A DNA stretch of 48,331 nt from CAYWKL01 sp964459095 (GTDB lineage: Bacteria > Patescibacteriota > Microgenomatia > Daviesbacterales > UBA10151), in assembly GCA_964459095.1 (NCBI GenBank), contig CAYWKL010000004.1, positions 1 to 48,331 on the forward strand, read 5' to 3'. How positions within the stretch are numbered: the stretch's first letter is position 1; each line of letters opens with the position of its first letter. A program made the position numbers and the translations under genes. The notes beneath the pieces were generated by a model. The model searched no databases. It saw only the letters and a program-made list of their open reading frames with translations, and was not told the DNA's origin. Shown piece by piece: positions 32,555-41,075 of this stretch.

Positions 32555-33031
32555 ATGCCATTACAGCAAAGAAACGGGTTTCAAAAAATCAGCTTTGTCA
32601 ACGAAGTATCTCAAAGAGTTCCAAAATGGATTGGCACTCCAACTTCTTTAATAATTCACACCATCTTTTTTATTGCTATTCCCTCTTTGGCCTTTTTTGG
32701 CATGGATTTAAGAAATATACTTTTAATTTTAACAACATGGCTTTCTGTTGAGGCTATATATTTAGCAATTTTTATTCAAATGACAGTTAATAAAACTACA
32801 ACAAAGCTTGATACTGTAGAGGAAGACATTGAGGATATACAAGAAGATGTGCAAGGCTTAGAAACAGACGTTGAGGAGATATCAGAGGATATAGATAAAA
32901 TTCAGGTTGAGGATCAATTTGAAGGAGAAAATACTGAGGAAAGTCTTGATAAGATTGAAATACAAATGAAAAGTATTATAGAAAGCCTGGAGAACTTAAA
33001 AAAGAACGTCCACGAGCCTAAAGTTGAGTAA
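32555..33031 (+). CDS. Two-helix membrane protein with cytoplasmic coiled coil
   Basis: 158 aa. Two transmembrane helices (SLIIHTIFFIAIPSLAFFG and ILLILTTWLSVEAIYLAIFI) are followed by an acidic coiled coil (residues 95-150) of heptads such as VEEDIEDIQEDVQGLETDVE. It resembles DUF1003/low-affinity iron permease-like small proteins but lacks their full motifs. A good Shine-Dalgarno (GGGGAGG) precedes the ATG. The leader of about 120 bp after the TerC-like gene contains no other gene. Confidence 0.6.
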   Translation: MPLQQRNGFQKISFVNEVSQRVPKWIGTPTSLIIHTIFFIAIPSLAFFGMDLRNILLILTTWLSVEAIYLAIFIQMTVNKTTTKLDTVEEDIEDIQEDVQGLETDVEEISEDIDKIQVEDQFEGENTEESLDKIEIQMKSIIESLENLKKNVHEPKVE

Positions 33032-33035
33032 TATT

Positions 33036-33443
33036 ATGGAGAATTGTATTTTCTGCAGAATAGTTAAAGGTGAGCTCCCAAGCTATAAGGTCTGGGAGGA
33101 TGACAATTATTTAGCATTTTTAACCATCAGACCAATAAACCCAGGGCATGTTTTAGTGATACCTAAAAAGCACACAGATTATTTTTTTGATTTAGATGAC
33201 AAAGAACTCTCTGGTTTAATAATTGCTAGTAAACCCATATCAGATGCCATTCGAAAAGCCATGAATCCTAAAACTGACAGAGTTGGAGTAATGGTTGCAG
33301 GCTTAAGCGTTCCACATGCTCACATTCATCTTATCCCAATGGATTCTGAGAGTGATTTAACATTTTCCAGAGCAAAGGATTCAAGGAGCGAAGAGTTAAC
33401 TAATATTCAAGAAAAAATCAAAGCTTCACTTAATACTGCTTAG
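33036..33443 (+). CDS. HIT-family nucleotide hydrolase/transferase
   Basis: 135 aa from the ATG at 33036; a TTG at 33024 is possible. The zinc motif is CIFCRIVKGELP, and the active site PHAHIHLIPM has the histidine triad HxHxH. The family hydrolyses AMP-linked purine nucleotides such as adenosine phosphoramidates and Ap4A. It follows the coiled-coil gene by 4 bp and overlaps the convergent SGNH gene by 18 bp. Confidence 0.93.
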   Translation: MENCIFCRIVKGELPSYKVWEDDNYLAFLTIRPINPGHVLVIPKKHTDYFFDLDDKELSGLIIASKPISDAIRKAMNPKTDRVGVMVAGLSVPHAHIHLIPMDSESDLTFSRAKDSRSEELTNIQEKIKASLNTA

Positions 33444-34592
33444 AATTTTTTCCCCAATTAGGTCTCCAACAAATTTGTGTCCTTCTGGTCTTAAATGGCA
33501 ATGGTCAAAGAAAATATTTACCTCATCTTTTTTATATTTTGCCCTTAAATCAGGAAGTAAATCATAAAACTTAATCCCCAGCTCATCCATGACTTTCTTA
33601 GTATTCCTCTGAGGGGTATCCTCTAAATATTCTGCTTGAACTTGATATGAAACAGGAAACATAAAAACCTCAAGCTCTGTGTTGTGGTTATCTGAGATCT
33701 CTTTTATAAGTGAATATATATTTTTTGTAGTTTTTGCATAGTCGATGTCCCATGCAAACCCCCAATCCCCCATATATTCATAAATAAGCCTGTTTAGCCC
33801 GCTTTTGGATTCCTCCCAGTTACCCTCTGATAAATCATTGTCATAAAACTTTTCTCTTGCAAGGTTTATATCTTTTTTATCTGTAAAGGTTTTGTATTCA
33901 GCTTGCGCCAAATAGTCAACGTAAAGTGCGTACAGTTTACTTAAAAGTCTGCTTTTTTTAACAACTTCAGGTTTTTTAGCAACCTCCATCATAAAAGAGG
34001 GATGCGCATCATTAAGATAAAGCTGAAAAATAACCATATCAGGTTTAACTATTGGAAAAAGCTCAGTAAGAAGCGTTAACTGAGTTTGACTTCCTGTCCC
34101 TCCTATTCCTGCGTTAATTACCTGGATATTCTTACTTATGTTTTTTCCTCTCATTTTCTTATTAAGATACTCTTCCAGAATACTTGTATAAATCTGGGGA
34201 GAATTTACTTGATCTGCAAATGTAATACTATCTCCAAGCACCAGGATTCTATAATCCCTATCTTTCTTCGCAGGTAGCTCAGCACTTCTTAAACCTAGCG
34301 AGTTTGTTTTAATGGAAATATTGTTTTTTGATACAAGCTCATTGGCTAAAAGTACATTCATATTCTTCCTTAAGCGGAATCCAGTTTTAGTCCTTAAAAA
34401 AAGTATCGGCATTGCTTCCTCGCTAAAAACTGTGTCTCGCTCAGTTGAATCATCTTCCACTTTTTCATTTGCATTCTTCACCATTACATACCTTGGAGGA
34501 GGCAAAAATACTCTTGCCAGAACCTCAAGTAAAATAAATGAAAGCAAAAGGCCAAAGATTAAAAGCAAAATTTTCTTGGAAATTTTAGCCAT
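33426..34592 (-). CDS. Membrane-anchored SGNH/GDSL hydrolase
   Basis: 388 aa. A short N-terminal transmembrane helix (ILLLIFGLLLSFILLEVLAR) is followed by the SGNH fold: block I Ser in LVLGDSITFAD, block II Gly in NAGIGGTGS, block III Asn in LYLNDAHP, and block V Asp/His in DHCHLRPEGH. Such anchored hydrolases often remove acyl groups from polysaccharides or lipids at the surface; the substrate is unknown. Confidence 0.88.
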   Translation of the reverse strand: MAKISKKILLLIFGLLLSFILLEVLARVFLPPPRYVMVKNANEKVEDDSTERDTVFSEEAMPILFLRTKTGFRLRKNMNVLLANELVSKNNISIKTNSLGLRSAELPAKKDRDYRILVLGDSITFADQVNSPQIYTSILEEYLNKKMRGKNISKNIQVINAGIGGTGSQTQLTLLTELFPIVKPDMVIFQLYLNDAHPSFMMEVAKKPEVVKKSRLLSKLYALYVDYLAQAEYKTFTDKKDINLAREKFYDNDLSEGNWEESKSGLNRLIYEYMGDWGFAWDIDYAKTTKNIYSLIKEISDNHNTELEVFMFPVSYQVQAEYLEDTPQRNTKKVMDELGIKFYDLLPDLRAKYKKDEVNIFFDHCHLRPEGHKFVGDLIGEKILSSIK

Positions 34593-34724
34593 AAAAACAG
34601 GACAAGCTCTATGTTTAAAATATATACCATATTCTGGTAAAATAACCTAACTTGAGGTTAACCCTATACTTGATATCTCCTATGATTTCTGTAAAATATT
34701 AAAGCTGAAGCCTTGATCCGACGT

Positions 34725-34799
34725 GCGGGTGTAATTCAGCGGTAGAATGTCACTTTTCCAAAGTGAACGTCAGGGGTCCGACTCCCCTCACCCGCTCCA
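34725..34799 (+). tRNA. tRNA-Gly (UCC)
   Basis: Acceptor GCGGGTG/CACCCGC, anticodon stem TCACT/AGTGA with loop TTTCCAA (anticodon TCC), encoded CCA. The T loop is TCCGACT, so position 55 is C instead of U. Confidence 0.94.
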
Positions 34800-34910
34800 T
34801 AGGAATTTAATCGAATTCGTGGATTTTAGCTTCAGAAAGTCTTTAAATTTCGCAAAAATCTAATCCTATAACCTAATACCCTAACGGGAATCGAACTAGC
34901 CTTGATGTTG

Positions 34911-35075
34911 CTATTTTTCTTCCTGGTCTGATTCTTCAAAATCCCCCATCCATTCTGACCCATAAACATGTTGCATAACTGCACAAGCTAATAAATAGAT
35001 AACCTCTTGTATATCTTTTAGTTCTTCCTCAGATGCATTGGGATAATACTTCTTGATTATTTCTAGTGGCAACAT
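34911..35075 (-). CDS. Small acidic hypothetical protein, 54 aa
   Basis: A short frame with a strong Shine-Dalgarno (GGGAGGTGG at 35085-35093, 9 nt before the ATG). The sequence (LEIIKKYYPNASEEELKDIQ...QHVYGSEWMGDFEESDQEE) has the helix content and acidic tail of a real small protein. Family unknown. The stretch 34800-34910 after tRNA-Gly holds no gene that I can see. 35094-35252 has one 34-codon hydrophobic frame (ending at 35212) without a usual start. Confidence 0.6.
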   Translation of the reverse strand: MLPLEIIKKYYPNASEEELKDIQEVIYLLACAVMQHVYGSEWMGDFEESDQEEK

Positions 35076-35252
35076 CTTTTAAAACCACCTCCCTTACCAG
35101 AAGTTGAAAATTTAGCACAATAAGAGTATTTCTTATAAAGAAGGCTTCTCTTGCTATTATGGCAGTAGTGGGTTTTTACTTTGGATTTAAAACTACACCG
35201 CCAAAGGAGTAAACGGATTATAAAACATTAAATCAATCTTCTAATTTTCTTT

Positions 35253-36116
35253 CTATCTAGTGCGATGTTGCTTTTGAAGTTTATTTTGCTGTGCTTTTAA
35301 TTTTTGTTCTGCTTCTTTAACCAACCCTTTTTTGTCTTCTGAAACATATTTAATAAAACTGTCAAACAATTTTAGCCAGTGTTCAATTTTTAAATCAGAT
35401 GGTTTTATATCTTTAATTCTTAGTTCTTTAGATAAAATATTTCTTTGTTTCGGACTAAATACTTTCTCAAGTGCCTCCAGTATTGTTGGCTTCCATTGAT
35501 TGTATCCATAAACAACAAAATCTCTAAATAACTGCTCAAGTTGAGAATTGATTAAAGGTATGGCCTTTTTTTGAAACATAAATAAAACTGCGTTTACACT
35601 TGGCGTAGGAATAAATTCTTCTCTATCAATGTGTTCTATTATCTTCATTTCAAACCATGGTTTTAGTAGTATTGAAGTTTGAGAATCTTTTACTAGTGGT
35701 TCTCCTATAAATCTTTCAGCTGCTTTATCTTGCATAATTAAATATGCTACTTTAGGCGGGTTTTTATCTGCCACTAATTTTTTAAGAATATCTGCCGTCA
35801 TATTAAAAGGAATATTTGCAAATACCTTATAAGGTCCTTTCGGCAATTGCCATTTTAAAAAATCAGCATTAACAATATTCAAATTCTGATTCTTACCAAA
35901 AATCATATGCAAGCTACTTGCTAATTTCTCGTCAATTTCTATCGTAAGAACTCGGCCAGCATGAGCTAATAATTGGTGAGTGATAATTCCCTTTCCTGGA
36001 CCTATTTCTACAACAAGATCGTTAGAATTTATATTAGTTTTATCTAACAAACTTTCTACAAATTTTCGGCTTTTTAAAAAGTTCTGTGAATGTGATAATT
36101 TTCGTCCATCTATCAT
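35253..36116 (-). CDS. rRNA adenine N6-dimethyltransferase, Erm-like
   Basis: 287 aa of the KsgA/Erm family. SAM motif I is VVEIGPGKGIITHQLL; HSQNFLKSRKFVESLL is the start pattern; the catalytic motif IV is FANIPFN. Asn-Ile-Pro-Phe is the Erm form, while KsgA has Asn-Leu-Pro-Tyr. With the long Lys/Gln-rich tail this favours a 23S A2058 methylase (macrolide-type resistance) over 16S KsgA, but KsgA cannot be excluded. A TATAAT (36124-36129) ends 7 nt before the ATG, so the mRNA is leaderless and a leader-peptide attenuator is unlikely. Confidence 0.75.
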   Translation of the reverse strand: MIDGRKLSHSQNFLKSRKFVESLLDKTNINSNDLVVEIGPGKGIITHQLLAHAGRVLTIEIDEKLASSLHMIFGKNQNLNIVNADFLKWQLPKGPYKVFANIPFNMTADILKKLVADKNPPKVAYLIMQDKAAERFIGEPLVKDSQTSILLKPWFEMKIIEHIDREEFIPTPSVNAVLFMFQKKAIPLINSQLEQLFRDFVVYGYNQWKPTILEALEKVFSPKQRNILSKELRIKDIKPSDLKIEHWLKLFDSFIKYVSEDKKGLVKEAEQKLKAQQNKLQKQHRTR

Positions 36117-36153
36117 AAGCTCAATTATATAGCAGAAATTAACAGAAAATTTG

Positions 36154-36345
36154 TGCTATACTAGCGCCGCCGAATGATCCTTTTTGGTGATTCATCTTGG
36201 CCACAGGGACCGCTTTATTGCAAAGCAAGAACTTGTTCATTTTATAAGTTTTCTACCTTGTTTCTTAGGTAAATAATTTTGTGAGGTTATTACTCTCCTG
36301 CCGGTTTCTTTCTCAAGGTTAGATCTGGCATCTCCGGCAATTTTA
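36154..36345 (+). ncRNA. Candidate structured RNA
   Basis: An extended -10 promoter (TG-C-TATACT, 36154-36162) faces a 190-bp gene-free stretch with several hairpins: GCTTT/AAAGC near 36212, GAAC/GTTC near 36229, and TGCCGG (36299-36304) with CCGGCA (36334-36339) followed by ATTTTA. The only forward frame is 32 codons (36174-36272), starting 12 nt after the -10 box, and looks unlike a protein. I do not recognise an RNA family. The remainder to 36386 is repeat. Confidence 0.3.
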
Positions 36346-36362
36346 CCTCCACATCTAGCCCT

Positions 36363-36390
36363 GTCATTCCCGACCTGATCGGGAATCTAG
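36363..36390. repeat. GTCAT palindromic repeat
   Basis: A hairpin from GTCATTCCCGA to TCGGGAATCTAG. The first 26 bp are identical to the copy inside dinB at 47845-47870. It supplies the stop codon region of the GIY-YIG gene. Confidence 0.8.
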
Positions 36391-36671
36391 TTGACTGATA
36401 AATCGCTCCAGTTTGGATTTTCTTTTTCAATCAACTCGAGCTTCCATTTCCTATTCCACTTCTTGAGTTGTTTTTCTCTGTATATAGCTACATTTACATC
36501 ATTCGTCTGTTCGAAATACACAAGTAGATAGACACCATATTTTGAAGTAAAGCCCTTTATCAAATTGTTTTTATGTTCATAGATACGTTTCTCCAAGTTA
36601 CTGGTGAAACCAATATACAATGTTCCGTTGCGCTTACTAGCTAATATATAAACGTAATAAGTTTTGTTCAT
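36387..36671 (-). CDS. GIY-YIG endonuclease domain protein
   Basis: 94 aa from the ATG at 36671; the longer open frame upstream is translated repeat (HSRESGNP) and is not part of the gene. The motif YYVYILASKRNGTLYIGFT carries the GIY-YIG strands (Y-V-Y and Y-I-G), the Arg in LEKRIYEHK follows, and a helix with EKQLKKWNRKWK closes it. It belongs to the short YhbQ/UvrC-like GIY-YIG group, probably a nuclease of repair or mobility. Confidence 0.85.
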   Translation of the reverse strand: MNKTYYVYILASKRNGTLYIGFTSNLEKRIYEHKNNLIKGFTSKYGVYLLVYFEQTNDVNVAIYREKQLKKWNRKWKLELIEKENPNWSDLSVN

Positions 36672-37095
36672 AACTTGTATTACTGGATTCCCGCTTTCGC
36701 GGGAATGACAAGGTAACAATTGCTAACTCCGGATCTTCTATCTCCTGTACTCTTTCATATCCAACTCTGGCTAACCATCTTTTAAAAGGTTCTGCTTTAG
36801 GAGAAGGAATTGATTGGATAATCCTAAAAATACCTTCAGTATTAGCACAATTTACTTTTTGTGCTCCACTTGAGGTTTGAACTGCAAGGAGGGTGGCAAT
36901 TTGCCCCCACCCTTTAGAAAGCTCTGGATCGCGCCTTCGCATATCTTTAATATAACCATCTGACTGAACTGAGTCAGTTAGAGCTGCCACAACATCAACA
37001 ATAACGAACCACCACTCATTTTTATAAATAGTTTTCCGTATTTTTCTATTACGAAAAATTGCTATTTTAGTTATTTGTGCAGTTTCTTGATTCAT
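36637..37095 (-). pseudogene. BRO-N/antirepressor-like protein truncated at a repeat
   Basis: 152 codons. Residues 1-125 are a clear BRO N-terminal DNA-binding domain: NEWWFVIVDVVAALTDSVQS, the KGWGQIATLL stretch, NTEGIFRIIQSIPSPKAEPF and WLARVGYERVQEIEDPELA. The homologues I know continue with a helical tail. Here the frame enters the palindromic repeat and reads SFPRKRESSN and a short random end. The protein probably lost its C-terminal part when the repeat arrived, though the core domain may still fold. Confidence 0.7.
36684..36709. repeat. Palindromic repeat truncating the BRO gene
   Basis: TGGATTCCCGC-TTT-CGCGGGAATGAC. It ends in GGGAATGAC, the inverse of the GTCATTCCC start of the other copies. 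Confidence 0.8.
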
Positions 37096-37134
37096 ATTAA
37101 TTAACAGTGCAACAGTACGTCAGGAGCTCTTAAT

Positions 37135-39975
37135 TTAATTTTTCCCAATTATGTTTTCTCCCAAAATATTAACATTCCCTTTATTTAGCTTTTCATAAAT
37201 TTCCCGTTTTTTATTATTAACTATCTTATTATCTGCAATTTCATTATTTGACGCGCTCTCGAGTAAATATAGTCCTATTTGATTTAAATCTATTGTATTT
37301 CCTAAAATTTTATTTTCTTTAGACTTTATATAAATACCGCTGCCATTATTGCTTAATGAATTTTTGCTCATTAAATTATTATTAGCTTCCCCATACAAAT
37401 AAATACCGTACTGTGAATTTTTGCTAATTTTATTGTTTGTGAGTAAATTCTTGGAGGAATTCTCGTTTAACCTTACCCCCCTTTGATTTTTATAAATCTT
37501 ATTGTCTTTAATTACATTACTGCTTGAGTCGTATAGCGCTATACCATCTCTGTTTCCATAAACTGTATTTCCCTCAACAACATTATTATTAGATTTTCTA
37601 TCAAGCATTATTCCGTGGAGTTTATTATTATAAGAAAGGTTATTCTTAATAGTGTTATTAATACATCTTCTGGAAAAAATTATTCCGTGATTTCCATTGT
37701 TGTAAGCTCTATTTCCTTCAACTAAAAAGTAATTTGAATCATCATGGGGATCAAAACCATACTGGATATTGCTGTAAAAATCATTATTTTTCCAAACCAT
37801 TCCTGTTGCACCATAAGTATAGGCTCCAAAATAATTATGATGGAATTTAGAATTTTTTACCTCTCCAGTTAAAAGATATTTTTTTTCATCAGATACCGAC
37901 GCTCTCCAAGATATTCCATAAGTAGGTGCTAGTCTTTCAGGAGGAGCATGATACCCAAGATAAGCTATTTCTGAATCATAAACATCCATTTGAGAGGAGG
38001 CTCTTGCCACTATAAAACTCCTACCATTTTTGTAGTTTTTGTCTACACTTTTTTGTTTATCATCCCATGAGGTAATTTTTACACCATTTATTACTACATT
38101 TGCATTGTGTGCTTTTACCCAGACAAAATCATTATCAGTACTTAAAAGCTTTAACCATTTAACTTCCGCTTTATCGACTATTAACCTAGTTCCTGTTCCT
38201 AGGTATAAGTTTTTCTTTAAGACCCATACTTTTGGCTCTACCTCTTCTATGTACTGACTACCTAAGTAAGTTTTAAGTACTGATAAAGTAGTAGTATTTC
38301 CTCTGCCCGCAACATTTATAGTTTGACTTTTTTCATCAAAATTTACCCGCAGGGCTGGGGGGGTCTTTTGTATGAAATTATAATTTTCACTCAAAGAAAA
38401 GCTAAATTTAGGTGAAGGGATACTTAGTCTAATTCCTGACTCTAAAGTATTCCAATTTGGAAAAAACTGTGCGTTTGCAATATATAAGTCAGCTAACACA
38501 ATATTAAATTTCTCAGCTATTGTTGAAAGAGTCTCCCCACTTTTTACTTCATAGATTTCTATACTAGAGTCCAAAAAGCCTGAAGATGTAGAAACTCCTA
38601 AGACTGAAGATTTGTTTAAAGCAAGCTTTGTTTGTTTCTCAGATTTATTTTTAGAATAGGTAAGAGTTGAATCAGAACTTTTTATACAACAAGAGTTTTT
38701 AAACCCGAAGACTAAACTTGTCAAGATAAGGATTACCATACAAGTAAGGGCATATCCGGGTAGTTGCTGCAGGAACCTAGATTGAGGTAATCTTGATTTA
38801 TCCCATCTTGTTATCCAGCTGTGAGTATTTAAAGTAAAAAAAGCATATATTTTCAAAAATGCACTTACAAAAGTATATAAAATATAAAAAGGCAGGATTA
38901 AAATATCATTTGGCCTTCTTTTCAAATGTGGATAAATTTTAATCGTACGTGAGAGAAGCCACCAAAAGGCAATGAGTCCTGCAGCTAAGTAAAGTCCAAG
39001 GTATAAAGAGACTAAAAAGTAAATTGGGCTTAAAATTATCACAAAGGATTGAATAAATTTATCAATCTGAAAAAAAGCAAAAGCTGGGTGCTTCCACGGC
39101 CACCCTTGAAAAAGTGCTTTAATATCTGATCTTAGGCTGTTTCTTGTCCATCGGAGTCTTTGCTTTAAGTAAGATAAAATATCCCTCATTCCAGGGGTAT
39201 AAATTCTGGCATTACTTTGGTATGCAACTTTCCATCCTGCTTTCAAAACTAAATTAGTAAGTCTTTTATCATCTCCTGATATAACTGCTTTTCCAAAAAA
39301 AGTTTCATTCAATAAGTCATCACACAAAGTCAGAATTACCTTTTTTCTATAAAAACCTGTTCTTCCACAAATGCAGGCTATAGCGTCTCCTGCTGCAGCT
39401 AGGAACGGGAGTTCATCAAAACACCGCAGATCAAGTTGAATGTCAAAAATCCTTTGAGCTAAAGTGTTTGGAGCAAGCACATTTTGCCTTGGACAAACAC
39501 CTGCTATTTTAGGATCTACAAAGGGCGAAAGGCCGTATCTAATGACATCTTTACCCCATAAAGTGTCAGAATCTACCAAAGCAATTATTTCGCTTTTAGC
39601 TTCCTTTATTCCATCTACCAAAGCTGCTCTTTTGCCCGGGGTTTTTGTAATTATTAGATTAGCCCCTTTAAAATTTTCGGCAAATTCTTTAAATACCTCT
39701 ATTGCTTTTAAATCAGTATAATCAATTACAGCAATTATTTCCTGGGGGTTATTCCCCTTCCATGAGAGTAGGGCACTTCGAAAAGTGACAGGATGCTCAT
39801 TATATACAGGAGTAACAATCGAAACAGTTGTCTTGAATTTATTTGTTTTAGGTTTATAATACCTGCCAACTCCTTTTTTAAGAGCCCAGGTTGACCATCG
39901 CCAAATACCAATTATTCCTAAAGGCAGGTAAAAAGAGATCGGGAAATTAAGAATTGATAGTTGAGAGAAATCCAC
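37135..39975 (-). CDS. Glycan synthase (GT2) fused to LysM and AlgG-like epimerase
   Basis: 946 aa in three parts. Residues 1-440 form a family 2 processive synthase like Alg8 or hyaluronan synthase (TPVYNEHPVTF, LVDSDTLWG, ISGDDKR, LKQRLRW) with several membrane helices. A LysM domain (YEVKSGETLSTIAEKFNI, about 470-515) follows. From about 560 to the end lies a right-handed beta-helix with the DPHD motif of mannuronan C5-epimerases (YGFDPHDDSN, about residue 740) and repeated N-x-x-x-x-N-x-x-Y-x-N-x-x-G-I. It would build a polyuronate and epimerise it outside the membrane. The start overlaps the dehydrogenase gene by 29 bp. Confidence 0.85.
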   Translation of the reverse strand: MDFSQLSILNFPISFYLPLGIIGIWRWSTWALKKGVGRYYKPKTNKFKTTVSIVTPVYNEHPVTFRSALLSWKGNNPQEIIAVIDYTDLKAIEVFKEFAENFKGANLIITKTPGKRAALVDGIKEAKSEIIALVDSDTLWGKDVIRYGLSPFVDPKIAGVCPRQNVLAPNTLAQRIFDIQLDLRCFDELPFLAAAGDAIACICGRTGFYRKKVILTLCDDLLNETFFGKAVISGDDKRLTNLVLKAGWKVAYQSNARIYTPGMRDILSYLKQRLRWTRNSLRSDIKALFQGWPWKHPAFAFFQIDKFIQSFVIILSPIYFLVSLYLGLYLAAGLIAFWWLLSRTIKIYPHLKRRPNDILILPFYILYTFVSAFLKIYAFFTLNTHSWITRWDKSRLPQSRFLQQLPGYALTCMVILILTSLVFGFKNSCCIKSSDSTLTYSKNKSEKQTKLALNKSSVLGVSTSSGFLDSSIEIYEVKSGETLSTIAEKFNIVLADLYIANAQFFPNWNTLESGIRLSIPSPKFSFSLSENYNFIQKTPPALRVNFDEKSQTINVAGRGNTTTLSVLKTYLGSQYIEEVEPKVWVLKKNLYLGTGTRLIVDKAEVKWLKLLSTDNDFVWVKAHNANVVINGVKITSWDDKQKSVDKNYKNGRSFIVARASSQMDVYDSEIAYLGYHAPPERLAPTYGISWRASVSDEKKYLLTGEVKNSKFHHNYFGAYTYGATGMVWKNNDFYSNIQYGFDPHDDSNYFLVEGNRAYNNGNHGIIFSRRCINNTIKNNLSYNNKLHGIMLDRKSNNNVVEGNTVYGNRDGIALYDSSSNVIKDNKIYKNQRGVRLNENSSKNLLTNNKISKNSQYGIYLYGEANNNLMSKNSLSNNGSGIYIKSKENKILGNTIDLNQIGLYLLESASNNEIADNKIVNNKKREIYEKLNKGNVNILGENIIGKN

Positions 39976-40897
39976 TTTGAGCCAAGTTTAAATCTTCTTC
40001 TGTAATAGTTTCAAGAGTTATCTCCTGTTCTGAACTAGTATTCAGGGATTCATTGATTTTAATAGTCTCTTTGAGTAAAGGCATTTTTAAATTTAAGCTC
40101 CTTGCCCAAGCAAAAAAAGCCTGAGAGTCTTTTGGTAAGCAAACCCCGTCGAATGGTCCTAAATCCTTAATTCCATAATTCGGATTCCACATTCCTTCTG
40201 CACTTTTTGCAACTAAGGGAAAGATGTTTTCAGGATTTAAGCCAAGTTGCTTACAAATTATTCTCATCTCATTAAAAAAAGTGATCTTTGTGGCATTAAA
40301 AATATTGTGGACATATTTTTGAATCTCAGCTTCCATTATAGATATCCTATAAATCGGACAATCGAAATCTTTATATATTTCTCTTAGAATTTCACCTGAT
40401 TTTATGTCAAACTCCCCAATAACAATTACCCAAGGAGCTAAAGTATCATCTAAAGAGGTTTTTTGTCTTAAATATTCAGGGCTCATGCATAATCCTAAAT
40501 CCTTTCCAAATTTTTTACCTGAATGTTCTTCAATTGTTTTTAAAATAAGATTTTCAGTTGTTCCAGGAATTACTGTACTTCGCACTACTACTAAATGGTA
40601 CTTAAGTCTTTTTGCTAAACTCTTACCTAAATCTCTACAAGCTGACTCCATAACTTTCAAGTCACTTTTTCCGTCTATTGTAGGCGTTGGAACACACAAA
40701 AAACTTACGTCAAAGTTATATTTTCTTTGTGAAAGTTTATTTACAGTTAGGGCATTATACCCTTCTTTTCTAAGAGTAGATATAACCTTAGGGTCAGTAT
40801 CCACAAAAACTACACTTAATCCTTTGGAGTGGAGAACTTTTCCTGTTGCCTGTCCTACTACACCTGAACCTATAATGCAAACCTTAATATTTTTCAT
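39947..40897 (-). CDS. UDP/GDP-sugar 6-dehydrogenase, C-terminally short
   Basis: 316 aa of the UDP-glucose/GDP-mannose dehydrogenase family, which supplies sugar uronates. The Rossmann motif GSGVVGQATGKVLHSKG is at the N terminus; CVPTP and RSTVIPGTT follow; the catalytic Cys is in FDGVCLPKDSQAF at about residue 250. The usual family length is near 430 aa, and the C-terminal sugar-nucleotide domain is missing. It lies directly upstream of the synthase-epimerase with overlapping frames, so UDP-glucuronate or GDP-mannuronate is probably its product (AlgD-like role, inference). Confidence 0.82.
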   Translation of the reverse strand: MKNIKVCIIGSGVVGQATGKVLHSKGLSVVFVDTDPKVISTLRKEGYNALTVNKLSQRKYNFDVSFLCVPTPTIDGKSDLKVMESACRDLGKSLAKRLKYHLVVVRSTVIPGTTENLILKTIEEHSGKKFGKDLGLCMSPEYLRQKTSLDDTLAPWVIVIGEFDIKSGEILREIYKDFDCPIYRISIMEAEIQKYVHNIFNATKITFFNEMRIICKQLGLNPENIFPLVAKSAEGMWNPNYGIKDLGPFDGVCLPKDSQAFFAWARSLNLKMPLLKETIKINESLNTSSEQEITLETITEEDLNLAQSGFLSTINS

Positions 40898-41075
40898 TCT
40901 TTGTTAATCAGGATAAAGTCAAAAAATCCCTATAAACATTTTTATAATGACTCTTACTAAATGTCAATAGCCCTTATTGGGTATTTATATAGATTCAAGA
41001 GTTTTCATTCCTAAGGAAAGGCTAATTGACATAGTAGTTTTAATTGGGTTATTTTAGATTTAAGGGGTTCATTTT

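Noticed and set aside
34880..34905. tRNA-like T-arm (GGGAATCGAACTAG) after tRNA-Gly.
   Set aside because: No matching acceptor, anticodon or D arm could be found around it, and the T stem does not pair.
35100..35212. 34-codon hydrophobic frame (FLIKKASLAIMAVVGFYFGF).
   Set aside because: It has no usual start codon except an internal ATG leaving 17 residues, and no ribosome-binding site; kept only as a remark.
36139..36240. Minus-strand 33-codon frame just before the Erm-like gene, as a possible inducible leader peptide.
   Set aside because: The methylase has its own TATAAT only 7 nt before its ATG, between the small frame and the gene, so its mRNA is probably leaderless and cannot use translational attenuation by that peptide.
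36672..36719. Longer N terminus of the GIY-YIG protein (CHSRESGNP).
   Set aside because: This is the translation of a palindromic repeat; the domain begins at the ATG at 36671.
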